From: Kalymmatonema hyalinum WJT4-NPBG1
Lineage (GTDB): Bacteria > Cyanobacteriota > Cyanobacteriia > Cyanobacteriales > Nostocaceae
Assembly (NCBI GenBank): GCA_019359075.1
Contig: JAHHIB010000017.1
Span: forward strand, 27,666 to 91,665
Length of the DNA stretch: 64,000 bases
Direction of reading: 5' to 3'
Shown: piece by piece, positions 16,394 to 25,295 of the stretch
Layout of the letters: every line of letters starts with the position of its first letter
Position numbering within the stretch: position 1 is the stretch's first letter
Notes under the pieces: model-generated
The model's database searches: none
The model's input: the letters and a program-made list of their open reading frames with translations, nothing else
Told to the model about the DNA's origin: nothing
Program-made: the position numbers and the translations under genes

Positions 16394-17104
16394 TTTAATT
16401 TTGCCTCTAGATGCATATACAACACATTAACGGCTCACAGATAAAGCCTTTCAAACAGATGTCTATAACTGCATTTTTTATTTGATGTTATGACAGACGA
16501 TGACTTCGTCGCTAGCTTGAGAGCCAGCAAGCCGAAGCTTCATTAAGAATCTTAATTAAATTTAACTTAATTTTGCTTCGTTGTACTATGGATGTCTTGT
16601 TTTAGATGGAGAAATTTCCCGCCAAGACTGTTTGGCAGGCAAGTATGTTGCGTATCGTGCATGGGGAGACTTTCTAAAACGGCACCACTGCGTATTGATT
16701 GTACAGCAAGGCTTTAAAAGCTGTTTAGTACTTTTGCACTCTTTGGAAGTTCAGATAAGTACAGTGATGCTGGAAGTACCAGGGGTGAAGATGGAGCAAT
16801 TGTAGAGTCACCAGGGCGTGTACACGTTCCCGCCTCGGCTTTAAGGCGAACACATCGCTTTGTTTCAAAAGCCAGTCATCGAAGACAGCTTAATCATAAT
16901 GATGCTCAGGAACACGCACTCGTTACAATAATTACATTTTTTTTGAGAAAAGCAAAAAAACTTCCGCGTTTTTCCGGAGCGAAGAAGATGCGGAATGTAG
17001 CTAAGAATCAAGCAAACTATATATCACTTGCTTGATTTATGTGTCTTTTTTAAATTCAGTAGTCAGATGAGCATCAAAAAACGTTGGTAATAGACTAGCC
17101 AGAA
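16394..17104. other. Non-coding stretch upstream of ftsH
   Basis: About 700 bp. It should contain the ftsH promoter near 16400-16470, but no convincing boxes were picked out. A poly-T tract and a CTTCCGC...GCGGAA inverted motif lie near 16935-17000. Short open frames here show no recognisable protein. No gene is supported. Confidence 0.4.
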
Positions 17105-17383
17105 GCCAGCAAGCTCATTTATACCTTGCTTTTAACTGGGTTAACACAAGAACAGTTTGCAGCATAGTTGGGTGTCACGTATCCCACGATGAATTCGTGG
17201 GAAAACGGACGTGCTACGCCTTCACGTTTGGCTTTGAAGCAGATTGAGGGAATGGTGTTTATTTGGGCGATTGCCTCCGGCACTGCGCTCTTTTGCAATC
17301 GCCCAAAGGATTTGTTAGCAAAATATTTCCCAGATGGTGAGAAGGGTGAAATTCCAATTTTAGTGATTTCCCATAGTGACTAG
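17105..17383 (+). pseudogene. Decayed Xre-type helix-turn-helix gene
   Basis: The frame reads LLLTGLTQEQFAA, then a TAG stop (17165-17167), then LGVTYPTMNSWENGRATPSRLALKQIE. Ignoring the stop, this is a clear HTH_3 (Cro/C1) domain. The downstream part, IWAIASGTALFCNRPKDLL, seems to carry an inserted repeat before resuming at KDLLAKYFPDGE. A proper start is not visible. It lies about 100 bp upstream of the exonuclease-ATPase gene on the same strand, where a regulator might once have controlled that operon. Confidence 0.7.
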
Positions 17384-17480
17384 TCACTATAGAGCTAAAC
17401 ATTAAAAATCGAGTTTGGGTAAAACATATGTTCTTATTTAACAGTAGTAAAGAGATAGCTTACACGCACGTTGGAGTGAT

Positions 17481-19886
17481 ATGGACTTTGTAGTTCTTGA
17501 TACTGAAGGCAAACCAGAATTAAGCGAACTAGCGATCGTTGATAGTCACGGACGTGTAATTTACGAAGGGCTTTCCCGCGATCATCCCAATAACGGTTCT
17601 CATCTACCTAACCTCAAAAGTCTAAAAATCTTACTAGAAGAGTTTTCAAATATTGTTCAAGGTAAGAAAATAGTTTGCCACTATGCTGAACACGATATCG
17701 AAGTACTTAAGTTCAGTTTCCAAAAAGCTGGTTTAAAATTCCCTAACTTAAAGTTTGATTGCACTTGTATAAGAGCGAAAAATTGGTGGCTGGGGTTAGA
17801 AAGTTACTCCTTAGAGTATTTAAGTAAATATTTAAGTTTGCGCGTTAATAACCGTTACTTTATCCGGGATATGGCTCATTCTGCCCGGTATGATGCAGAG
17901 TTTACCTACTACCTTTATCGTAAGTTAATGATAGACCAATTAAAAGAGCAGCCCAATCCCTTTAGTGGTAGTCGAGTTGATACCCCTTTTCAAAATCACC
18001 CCGATTATCCCGATACCTATCACCAACAATTTGTGACCCTTGAGTCAATCTTGAAGGACATTAAGCTAGACTCCAATCATCAAAGTAAAGGAGCAGTAGT
18101 AATTGGAGAACCAGGTTCGGGTAAAACTCATTTAATGATGAGATTAGCGCAGGCGCGATTATCAAGTAATCGACTGCTTTTTATCCGTCAGCCTAACCAT
18201 CCTTCGTCTGTGCTGTACCATATTTACAGCCGCATTTTGGAGTCTTTAGTTGAGCGGGTTGGTTCTTTTACCCAATTAGATTATCTAATTATTAATAGCT
18301 TTCATAAAATTGTTGCTAATCTCTCAAATCTTACTCAAAAAGACCAGGATATTATCAAAGCGCTAAAGGATGATAATATAAATGCTCTTGGGGGAGAAGG
18401 TACTTATACTAAACTAGTATACTGGCAGCAAATTCAAAAACGAATTAATGAGTGGTGGGTAAAAAATTACTCGGCTGGAGGTTTTGCTCCCTCGATTCTC
18501 AAGGGAATTGTTAAGTATTGTAGCTACACTAAGCCAGAACTCAAAGATCTTGCTACACGTTGGCTAGCTGGTCAGGCTTTATCAGATGAGGAGGTAGAAA
18601 AAGTTGGTTTACCAAACTGGAGAGAAGAGCTTAGCTTGGAAGCATTTTCTTTGGAAGCAATTTCGGTTTTAGGTAAATTATCTACTCTTGATGAGCCTTT
18701 AATTATCATCTTTGACCAGCTTGAAGGATTGGGACTTCCCCATAATAAAGAAATATTGGAGAATTTTGGAGAAACTATCAAGGAGATTTTTACCCATGTT
18801 CCTAATAGTTTAATTATCCTGAATATGTTTCCTGAACGATGGGAAGACTTTAAAACCAAATTTAATAATTCAATTAGTGATCGCTTATCTCAGTATCAAA
18901 TTCATTTACAAAGACCGCAGGAGGAAGAACTTTTCTCTATTCTTAAGGTCAAGCTTCAGACTCTCAATGTTCCTTTAGAACAGATATTTTTACCCGAAGA
19001 CTTAGAGGATATTCTCGAACAAAAATCTATTCGTGCGGTTTTGAACCGAGCGGCTGACTACTACAATTATAGAGTTCGTCAAATTCCCTTACCCTCTATA
19101 AAGGAAAACATTCATAAGCTAGACGCTAATGAAAAAATAGAACAGCGGTTGCGAGTATTGCTTTCTCAGCAGCAGGTATTTACAGAAGCATTCCTCAGCA
19201 TGATACAGGAAATGCAGAAACCTGGTTCGGTTGACATGATAGACCTGGTAAAAAAACTTGTTCCTGAAGTTAAGAGCGAAGAACAGCTAACGAAAGAATA
19301 TGTGATTGAATATCTAATTAAGCAAAAAGTTTATCTTGAGGGGCAGTATAATAATCTTCCGATTATTTCTGACTCTGACGATATCGGTAAAGTCAAGACT
19401 ATTGCTGAAGCTTTCAACCATATCAAACCAATTAAATTGACTTTGTATCGGTTAGGAAAAAAAGTTTTACCAGAGCATATTGTAATCGAGACTGACCGTC
19501 ATAATTATGTCATGGCTTTTCTCCAAATGTCTCCTAATTCGGCTTTCACTAGTCGAATTAGTAATTTCAACGAGTTAGTATGCTCACACCCTCAAGACCG
19601 TTTTGGTTTATTTCGGGATGAGCGCTTAACTGAAATTAAAGGTCAGGTATCTAAAGAAAGAATAATTCAGTTAAAAAACTCTCCTAATGGAAAATTCGTT
19701 TTATTTTCTAAAGAGGATAGAATTCAGTTGGAATTAACTTATCAATTAATTATCGATATTCAAAATAAAGATTTGGATGTGGATTTAGAGTCAGCTTTAA
19801 AGGTTTTTATAACTAACCAAGAATGGTATCACTGGCTGTTTAGTATGTTTGGTTTTGCTAAACCGACTGCACAAACAAAGGTTTAG
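17481..19886 (+). CDS. DEDDh 3'-5' exonuclease fused to a P-loop ATPase (candidate defence protein)
   Basis: 801 residues. Residues 1-150 form a DnaQ-like exonuclease domain: VVLDTEG (Asp7, Glu9), HYAEHDIEVL (Asp72) and HSARYDAEF (His133, Asp138, the HxAxxDA signature), so all five catalytic positions are present. After a Pro-rich linker, residues about 185-530 form a P-loop NTPase with Walker A GEPGSGKT (209-216) and Walker B IIIFDQLEG (Asp412), probably of the AAA+/STAND type. Residues 530-801 are helical with no recognised domain. The ATG at 17481 follows GGAG closely. The gene is AT-rich compared with its neighbours, suggesting transfer. It is followed after 42 bp by an HEPN-like gene. 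I know no named system with this exact pair; a defence or nucleic-acid-processing role is inferred. Confidence 0.85.
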   Translation: MDFVVLDTEGKPELSELAIVDSHGRVIYEGLSRDHPNNGSHLPNLKSLKILLEEFSNIVQGKKIVCHYAEHDIEVLKFSFQKAGLKFPNLKFDCTCIRAKNWWLGLESYSLEYLSKYLSLRVNNRYFIRDMAHSARYDAEFTYYLYRKLMIDQLKEQPNPFSGSRVDTPFQNHPDYPDTYHQQFVTLESILKDIKLDSNHQSKGAVVIGEPGSGKTHLMMRLAQARLSSNRLLFIRQPNHPSSVLYHIYSRILESLVERVGSFTQLDYLIINSFHKIVANLSNLTQKDQDIIKALKDDNINALGGEGTYTKLVYWQQIQKRINEWWVKNYSAGGFAPSILKGIVKYCSYTKPELKDLATRWLAGQALSDEEVEKVGLPNWREELSLEAFSLEAISVLGKLSTLDEPLIIIFDQLEGLGLPHNKEILENFGETIKEIFTHVPNSLIILNMFPERWEDFKTKFNNSISDRLSQYQIHLQRPQEEELFSILKVKLQTLNVPLEQIFLPEDLEDILEQKSIRAVLNRAADYYNYRVRQIPLPSIKENIHKLDANEKIEQRLRVLLSQQQVFTEAFLSMIQEMQKPGSVDMIDLVKKLVPEVKSEEQLTKEYVIEYLIKQKVYLEGQYNNLPIISDSDDIGKVKTIAEAFNHIKPIKLTLYRLGKKVLPEHIVIETDRHNYVMAFLQMSPNSAFTSRISNFNELVCSHPQDRFGLFRDERLTEIKGQVSKERIIQLKNSPNGKFVLFSKEDRIQLELTYQLIIDIQNKDLDVDLESALKVFITNQEWYHWLFSMFGFAKPTAQTKV

Positions 19887-19928
19887 TGACAGATTTAAGT
19901 ATTTTGTAAAAGTACAAGAGAAAGGATT

Positions 19929-20573
19929 ATGGAATTACAAGGTTTTGCTAAATTTCATCAGCTTCTCAAGCTAGATCCAAATCCATCTAGCCTTGGATTT
20001 GGACCTAAGGTAAGAGCAGGGGACATAATTCGGTTTGCTAGTAGAGTGAGGCTTGCCAAAAACTTCAAAGGAATTAATCTTGAGGGGTATTCACAAGAGA
20101 CTAATGATGGTTATGACGCTTTCTTCTTAGTCTTTTTGACACATTCTGCTTTGGAGCGATTTCTTGAAATAAACTCGCTTAAGTTAGATGCGCTCGATTC
20201 TCTCATGGCTCCTTATAATCCAGAAAAAGTTATTCAAAAATTTGTAGAAAAAGATAAAAAAGGTCTACTTTATAATTTTCTTTATGAGAGAATAAATGAT
20301 AAAAAGCTAAAAGTTAAGTTAAGCGACTGTAGAAGTTACAACAGTACAAATGTAGCTTACATCTCTGCTTCAATTCGGCACATATTTGCTCACGGTCACC
20401 TATGCGCTCATTCTAATGGTGTTAATCCAAAAAATGTCTATTCTATCTGTACATCAATATCAGATTTTTTACTCACTTTTATGGATACTGAATTTGCGAA
20501 AAAAATAGATGAGTACTATAGCAAAGTATACGCTGATAGCCAGGTAGACTTGGAAGCTATTTGCTTTGAATAA
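19929..20573 (+). CDS. HEPN-like protein paired with the exonuclease-ATPase
   Basis: 214 residues, start ATG with AAGGA upstream. Mostly predicted helical. Near residue 150 it carries SIRHIFAHGHL, where Arg150-x4-His155 matches the R-x4-6-H signature of HEPN ribonucleases, which cleave RNA in several toxin-antitoxin and defence systems. The surrounding alpha-helical pattern and small size fit an HEPN domain, but other parts (LDPNPSSLGFGPKVRAGD) are not recognised. It has the same low GC as the upstream gene and only 42 bp separate them, so one operon is likely. It could instead be a structural partner with a chance R-x4-H. No membrane span is seen. Confidence 0.65.
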   Translation: MELQGFAKFHQLLKLDPNPSSLGFGPKVRAGDIIRFASRVRLAKNFKGINLEGYSQETNDGYDAFFLVFLTHSALERFLEINSLKLDALDSLMAPYNPEKVIQKFVEKDKKGLLYNFLYERINDKKLKVKLSDCRSYNSTNVAYISASIRHIFAHGHLCAHSNGVNPKNVYSICTSISDFLLTFMDTEFAKKIDEYYSKVYADSQVDLEAICFE

Positions 20574-20576
20574 AGC

Positions 20577-20690
20577 GATCGCGGGGTGCGAGTAGTAGAC
20601 GATGTACTGCCGTCTGGCTGGGTGACAATTTCAGTACGCCAGCCTTGTTCTGCTAACTCCAAAAGATAAATCCTCAGATGTCGTGATTGT
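20577..20690 (-). pseudogene. Short coding remnant after the exonuclease/HEPN operon
   Basis: Read on the minus strand, this stretch gives HLRIYLLELAEQGWRTEIV followed by TQPDGSTSS, about 38 residues with good protein character but no start. It looks like the tail of a lost gene and would mark the right border of the AT-rich island. The family is not recognised. Confidence 0.35.
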
Positions 20691-20778
20691 CATTGCTAGC
20701 GCTTACCTAGACCTTGTGCTACAAGCCAAGCCTAACATACCCGATTTCACCTACTTTGGCTGGTGGAAACACCCCTAC

Positions 20779-21273
20779 CTAACTTCTGTATATGGTTAGG
20801 GTGTAAGGAAGATACTTGTCTTTTTTGTAAGAACCAATCCAAATATAGTAGGTTCCCGGCAGCCATTCCCCAATCATGCCGGGATTTTTACCATCAAAAT
20901 CATCATTGCACCAGACGCCTCCAGGACCGGTAACAATTAAGGTGGTATCCTCCGGGCTTTGTATTTGCAGTCTTAGGTACTCGAATTTACTTGTCAACTC
21001 AACAGTATGGTCTGGTTCTTCATCAAAATATCCAGTACAGGCACCTGTAGGAGTTTCACTTTTACCAGCAATTTCCCTTGCCGGTATGGAACCACCATTT
21101 ATACCGCGAACGCTTTGGGGATTTGGGGAAGAATTTTGACCGATGATGATATCTCCAAAAATGGTTGGAGCCGTTTCCTCTGCCTGAGATGTTGTACTCA
21201 TTGCTGACGCGATCGCCAGCGCCGCCATCATCAAAGATAATCTTATCCCTCGATTTATCTCTTTTGTCAGCAT
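20779..21273 (-). CDS. Secreted protein of unknown function
   Basis: 164 residues. The N-terminus has a basic start, a hydrophobic stretch (LSLMMAALAIASAMS) and an Ala-x-Ala-like site (TSQAEE), a classical Sec signal peptide with cleavage near residue 31. The mature part ends with a compact beta-rich domain (TTLIVTGPGGVWCNDDFDG... EWLPGTYYIWIGSY) resembling pre-peptidase C-terminal or jelly-roll-type beta domains of exported proteins. It has two cysteines (GACTGYFDEE and VWCNDDF) that could form a disulphide. It is predicted periplasmic or extracellular. It is monocistronic, with no informative neighbours. Confidence 0.75.
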   Translation of the reverse strand: MLTKEINRGIRLSLMMAALAIASAMSTTSQAEETAPTIFGDIIIGQNSSPNPQSVRGINGGSIPAREIAGKSETPTGACTGYFDEEPDHTVELTSKFEYLRLQIQSPEDTTLIVTGPGGVWCNDDFDGKNPGMIGEWLPGTYYIWIGSYKKDKYLPYTLTIYRS

Positions 21274-21673
21274 TTTAATGACATACTTTTTTAAGTATTT
21301 CTAGAGACATCTATGTTACACAAAAAGTTCCTAATGCGAGGGTATTTAACTAATTGTCTCACCTTGTAAGCATCAAAAAAATCATCGATTATCAATCTGA
21401 CTTTTCACGTTATGTGGAAAAACCAACGCGAAACCTAACCCCCCATCCCCCTGATCCTAATCCCCAACGCCTGTCGCCTGAGTCGGGAAACCCTCCCTCA
21501 CGAGGTGCTCACCACCCCACTGGCTCCTTTATGAGGGTTCCGAGTTTCCTAAAAGAGAATGGGCTAAGGTCAAAGCTTCTCAAAAGCAGGAGAAAAGAAT
21601 CGAAGCGAGGTTTTCCCAGCACATCAAAAGTAACGATTGTCAATAGCATAAAATTAAATTTATTCTACAAACA
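21274..21673. repeat. Spacer with dispersed repeat
   Basis: The segment 21462-21530 (CGCCTGTCGCCTGAGTCGGG, then AAACCCTCC...GGTGCTCACC) belongs to the GC-rich dispersed family also seen at 2775, 53590, 60785 and 63655. A plus-strand open frame across it has no protein-like character. No gene. Confidence 0.55.
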
Positions 21674-21695
21674 GGGGCACACGAACGTGCGCCCC
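21674..21695 (-). terminator. Hairpin downstream of gltX
   Basis: GGGGCACACG (21674-21683) and CGTGCGCCCC pair with one mismatch around a 2-base loop, 38 bp beyond the gltX stop. A moderately T-rich stretch follows on the minus strand. Confidence 0.5.
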
Positions 21696-21733
21696 CATTA
21701 TCCATAACTTTGATTCCCAAATTATGCTTGCTG

Positions 21734-23176
21734 CTAACTAGCGACTTCTACTGCTTGAAGCAAGCGCGGCTTATCTAAACCAATTTGATTCAAAAGCAAC
21801 CACGATTGGATCAAGTCGGGACCGTGCAAATCGCCAGTTAAGCTAGCCCGCAGTGCCTTCATGACCAAGCCTTTCTTGACGTTTTGTTCTTTCACCACCT
21901 GCTTAATAATTTCTTGAGCGCTGGCTTCAGTGAGTTGATGATTTTCCAAAGCAGCGATCACACCTTTGAGAGTGGCGCTAGAACCTTCCTGTTTTAATTG
22001 AGCACTTGCTTCGTCACTAAATTCAACTGTTTCGGTAAAAAATAGTTTGCTCATAGCGATCGCATCGACAAGGCGTGTCAAACTCGGACCAATTAAAGTG
22101 ACGAGCTGCTCTATCCAAGGGCGATCGCGTCCTCCGGTAAATTGATACCCAGCTTCTTCCCAAACAGGTATCAGCAAATCGGTCAGCTTATCCACTGGCA
22201 TACTGTGAATGTACTGACTATTTATCCAATCGAGCTTTGCCCAGTCAAACTTAGCCCCAGCTTTATTAACGCGTTCAAAGCTAAATTGCTTCGCTGCTTC
22301 TTCCAAGGTAAAAATTTCCTGAGTCGAGTCTGGCGCAGACCAACCCAGCAATGTCATGTAATTTGCCAAACCTTCAGCGGTAAAGCCCATTTGCTTAAAG
22401 TCAAAAATGGATGTGACTCCATCGCGCTTGGAAAGCTTGCGTCCTTCCTGATTCAAAATTAGAGGCGTATGGGCAAACTCTGGCACTTTTGCGCCAAAAG
22501 CTTCATACAGTAGAAGTTGCTTAGCGGTGTTGGCGATATGGTCTTCTCCCCGGATAACATGGGTAATTTGCATATCCATGTCATCCACCACAACAGCAAA
22601 ATTGTACAGTGGCAAACCAATACCATCTGCTGCGGCGCGAGCGATCACCATATCACCGCCTAAATCGCTGCCTCGCCAAACCATCTTTCCCCGTACCAAG
22701 TCATTCCAGACAATTTCCCGCTCATCTTCAATTTTGAAGCGAATCACAAAGCTACGTCCTTCGGCTTTGTATGCAGCTTCTTGTTCTGGTGTGAGGTTGC
22801 GGTGACGGTTATCATAGCGAGGAGCCTCGTTTCTCGCTTTTTGAGCTTCACGCAGCGCTTCTAATTCTTCGGATGTGGTGTAGCAGCGATAGGCTAATCC
22901 TTTATCAAACAGGGTTTGAACCGCTTCTTTATAAAGTTCCAAACGTTGAGTTTGAAAAAATGGTCCTTCATCCCAGTTCAGTCCCAGCCAGCGCAGTCCT
23001 TGGAAAATATTTTCTGTGTATTCAGGACGCGATCGCTCCACGTCTGTGTCTTCAATTCGCAAGATAAACTGACCGCCGTGGTGGCGGGCAAACAACCAGT
23101 TAAATACAGCCGTCCTGGCTGTACCAATATGTAAATTCCCAGTTGGACTGGGGGCAATACGGACTCTAACAGTCAC
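21734..23176 (-). CDS. gltX: Glutamyl-tRNA synthetase
   Basis: 480 residues from the GTG start at 23176 ([20 protein letters not shown]). This start is chosen because longer in-frame starts would run into the tRNA-Asp gene and lie outside the conserved N-terminus. It is a class I synthetase charging Glu onto tRNA; in cyanobacteria it also makes Glu-tRNA(Gln) for amidation and feeds Glu-tRNA to tetrapyrrole synthesis (family knowledge). The HIGH motif is HIGT and the KMSKS motif is KLSKRDG. A GEDH segment ([14 protein letters not shown]) and the C-terminal anticodon-binding helices are complete. It is transcribed in the same direction as tRNA-Asp, 117 bp downstream of it. Confidence 0.97.
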   Translation of the reverse strand: MTVRVRIAPSPTGNLHIGTARTAVFNWLFARHHGGQFILRIEDTDVERSRPEYTENIFQGLRWLGLNWDEGPFFQTQRLELYKEAVQTLFDKGLAYRCYTTSEELEALREAQKARNEAPRYDNRHRNLTPEQEAAYKAEGRSFVIRFKIEDEREIVWNDLVRGKMVWRGSDLGGDMVIARAAADGIGLPLYNFAVVVDDMDMQITHVIRGEDHIANTAKQLLLYEAFGAKVPEFAHTPLILNQEGRKLSKRDGVTSIFDFKQMGFTAEGLANYMTLLGWSAPDSTQEIFTLEEAAKQFSFERVNKAGAKFDWAKLDWINSQYIHSMPVDKLTDLLIPVWEEAGYQFTGGRDRPWIEQLVTLIGPSLTRLVDAIAMSKLFFTETVEFSDEASAQLKQEGSSATLKGVIAALENHQLTEASAQEIIKQVVKEQNVKKGLVMKALRASLTGDLHGPDLIQSWLLLNQIGLDKPRLLQAVEVAS

Positions 23177-23293
23177 GGGCGTTTTCTCTCTTGTCTCTAA
23201 AGCACGTCTCATGTAGCTTATATTAAGCCTTATGCAATGAGTGCTGAGTATTGAGTCATTTCTACTCTCTACCTCAGCACTCATAACTTTCAA

Positions 23294-23367
23294 CGGGACT
23301 GACGGGGCTCGAACCCGCAACTTCCGCCGTGACAGGGCGGTGCTCTAACCAATTGAACTACAGTCCC
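23294..23367 (-). tRNA. tRNA-Asp (GTC)
   Basis: 74 bases on the minus strand form a complete cloverleaf. The acceptor stem is GGGACTG/CAGTCCC, the D-arm contains AGTTCAATTGGTTAGAGC, the anticodon loop CTGTCAC gives GTC, and the T-arm GCGGGTTCGAGCCCCGT carries the invariant TTCGA. CCA is not encoded. It lies upstream of gltX on the same strand. Confidence 0.95.
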
Positions 23368-23399
23368 TTAATTCGCAACTTTCTTATAATGACTCTTGT

Positions 23400-23690
23400 T
23401 TTAACGATTGTCAAGTGTTTTTACATCTAAAGTTTTGCAACTCGATTCGTCATAAAGCCTCGCGGGATGCAGGAAACTCAGCGTCTATGCCTGCGGCACG
23501 CTGCGCGAACAGAGCTGAGAGGAAAGCGACACGAGCGAACGCCAGATGCTACAAGTCGGCAGAGCCGCCCACCGCACTGGCTCCTTTAGTCGCCTTGCTC
23601 CATTACCGCCTTGGGGTTACTCAATACCGTGCAGTCTTGCAATCTACTTTCGTTCGGGCAATTACGAACTGATATCTTTCACCCTGTACG
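23400..23690. repeat. Dispersed repeat block upstream of tRNA-Asp
   Basis: GC-rich modules (TGCCTGCGGCACGCTGCGCG, and AGCGACACGAGCGAACGCC) with inverted symmetry resemble elements elsewhere in the window. Small open frames here are repeat-derived. No gene. Confidence 0.45.
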
Positions 23691-23970
23691 CATAATGGTT
23701 TTGTTCCTTGTGGAACCTCCCTTACGGGGTTATGTTAGCTTCGACAATGTTATTGATCGGTACTTTCCAAAAGACACTAGCTTAACCCAATAAACTTGTT
23801 TAATCTTTTGGTTCTAGAGCTTGGAACTAGCTTCGCATCCCAAGGTAGGAACTTAAACACTTACCAATAACGTAGTACCCAAAGTACTTAGTCTGGTCAA
23901 CTATTGTCTAAAACTTAGGCGCTTAAGCAAGCGTGTCTTTAGACCTGGGTTGTTGACCCTAATAATTAAG
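23690..23970. ncRNA. Candidate structured non-coding region between tRNA-Asp and ssb
   Basis: Non-coding and rich in nested stems. At 23895-23958 three stems nest: GGTCAAC/GTTGACC, then GTCTAAA (23906-23912)/TTTAGAC (23938-23944), then CGCTT (23920-23924)/AAGCG (23929-23933). Further hairpins lie near 23702-23720 (GTTCC/GGAAC). Strand and family are not known; a remnant of a guide RNA, an intron or an independent small RNA are all possible. Confidence 0.4.
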
Positions 23971-24290
23971 AATTTTTTTATGGTACAATTATACTAATTC
24001 AGTGTCAAGTTCAATGCTTTTTCCAGTCAGGTGAAGGTTGTGAGCAGGGTAGCGACCTCTGTTCGCGACAATCGCTTGGCTTTTATGCTAAAAGTGACTA
24101 AAAACTGAGAGCAAAACTGAGCTTTTTTCAAGAAAATTGTAAATAAAGCTCGATATTTTAATTTATCTAGCTCTACAACCACTCATGCAAATTTCCTCAT
24201 CCACCCTTTCCTGTATACCATCACTCAGCAAGGGGGCTGCATTTTTTCCTATCAGTTAGTATTTTACCTTTATAAGGAGGATTTGATTGA

Positions 24291-24881
24291 ATGAATAGTT
24301 GCATATTGTTGGCGGAAATTATCCAAGAGCCACAACTTCGTTTTACAGCTGATAACTTGGAAGTGACTGAAATGCTGGTGCAGTTTTCCTCTCCACGAGA
24401 GGGAGAACCACCAGGAACCTTAAAAGTGGTAGGCTGGGGGAACTTGGCAAAAGAAATTCAGCAAAACTATCGCCAAGGCGATCGCGTCTTACTCGAAGGA
24501 CGTTTAAATATGAATACCATCGAACGTCCAGAAGGCTTCAAAGAAAAACGTGCTGAATTGACAGTGCAAAAGATTCACTCTTTGGGAACAGCAATTAATA
24601 CCATTTCATCACCATCTGTTGTCCAAACGCAATCAACAACTGACAGTTCCTTGCGGCGGGAACCGTCGTCAAAAGTGTCCTCACCTGTGGCGTCTCCTGC
24701 AAAAGCAACTCCGACTTACGAGTCGCCCCTTTCCACCTCTAGTCCAGCAACAAGCAGTGTTGGCGTTGTTCCTGAAGATGAGATAGAGGAACAACGTATA
24801 CCCCAAAGTAAAAATTTCGAGCGCAGCACTTATCCAGTCACGCCACCCGCAGAACCCGATCCGGACGACATTCCATTTTAG
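24291..24881 (+). CDS. ssb: Single-stranded DNA-binding protein
   Basis: 196 residues with a strong AAGGAGG site before the ATG. Residues 1-100 form the OB-fold (LAEIIQEPQLRFTADNLEVT, VVGWGNLAKEIQQNYRQGDRV, LEGRLNM). A long Ser/Pro/Thr-rich disordered linker follows, and the chain ends in the conserved acidic tip DPDDIPF that recruits repair and replication partners. Cyanobacteria often carry more than one SSB; this one with its N-terminal MNSCILLAEI is of the short-OB cyanobacterial type. It acts on single-stranded DNA in replication and repair. It is alone in its transcription unit. Confidence 0.92.
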   Translation: MNSCILLAEIIQEPQLRFTADNLEVTEMLVQFSSPREGEPPGTLKVVGWGNLAKEIQQNYRQGDRVLLEGRLNMNTIERPEGFKEKRAELTVQKIHSLGTAINTISSPSVVQTQSTTDSSLRREPSSKVSSPVASPAKATPTYESPLSTSSPATSSVGVVPEDEIEEQRIPQSKNFERSTYPVTPPAEPDPDDIPF

Positions 24882-25295
24882 GAACGGATAGATTACGTGT
24901 GGGTTTCACGAAATATACCGTTCTCAGTTGCCTATACTATGGGGCACACGATTGTGTCCCTACAATGCTTTTGTATTGCACTTCATTGAAAAAGGCTATA
25001 AATTATCCGTTACATCCGTGACTTCATTTGTTGCGATCGCACTCCGCACCTACCGTAGGGGATGCTCCGGAGGAGCCGCCCTGCATGGCGATGACCGAAG
25101 CCCCGCATAAAGGCGATCGCCACACATAAAGCTATGTTTTGTCATTCTTAAACAAGCTCAAACAAGCTCAAACAATAAAGGTGTAACAATCAAAAAGAAT
25201 TATCGTCACAAGTTACATCAAAATCAATAAAAAATATCAAAGTCGCTGTTAAAATCCAAATAATTTATAACTCACAATTTAAACCCCCAACTTCT
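24882..25295. other. Spacer between ssb and the peptide ABC transporter gene
   Basis: Contains a GGGCACACG/GTGTCCC hairpin (about 24941-24960), a GCTCCGGAGGAGC module (about 25068-25080) between two HIP1 octamers, and an ACAAGCTCAA tandem duplication near 25150. No gene seen. Confidence 0.4.

Noticed and set aside
16581..16805. 74-codon plus-strand frame upstream of the Xre remnant
   Set aside because: No recognisable domain, no convincing ribosome-binding site, and sequence otherwise typical of decayed spacer.
21354..21707. 117-codon plus-strand frame
   Set aside because: It crosses a dispersed GC-rich repeat, is Pro/Arg/Ser-rich without structure, and has no ribosome-binding site.
23177..23320. 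Longer gltX start at 23320
   Set aside because: It overlaps the tRNA-Asp gene and adds residues before the invariant RIAPSPTG N-terminus; GTG at 23176 is used instead.
23415..23793. Two short plus-strand frames between tRNA-Asp and ssb
   Set aside because: They overlap repeats and the structured non-coding region and have no start signals.
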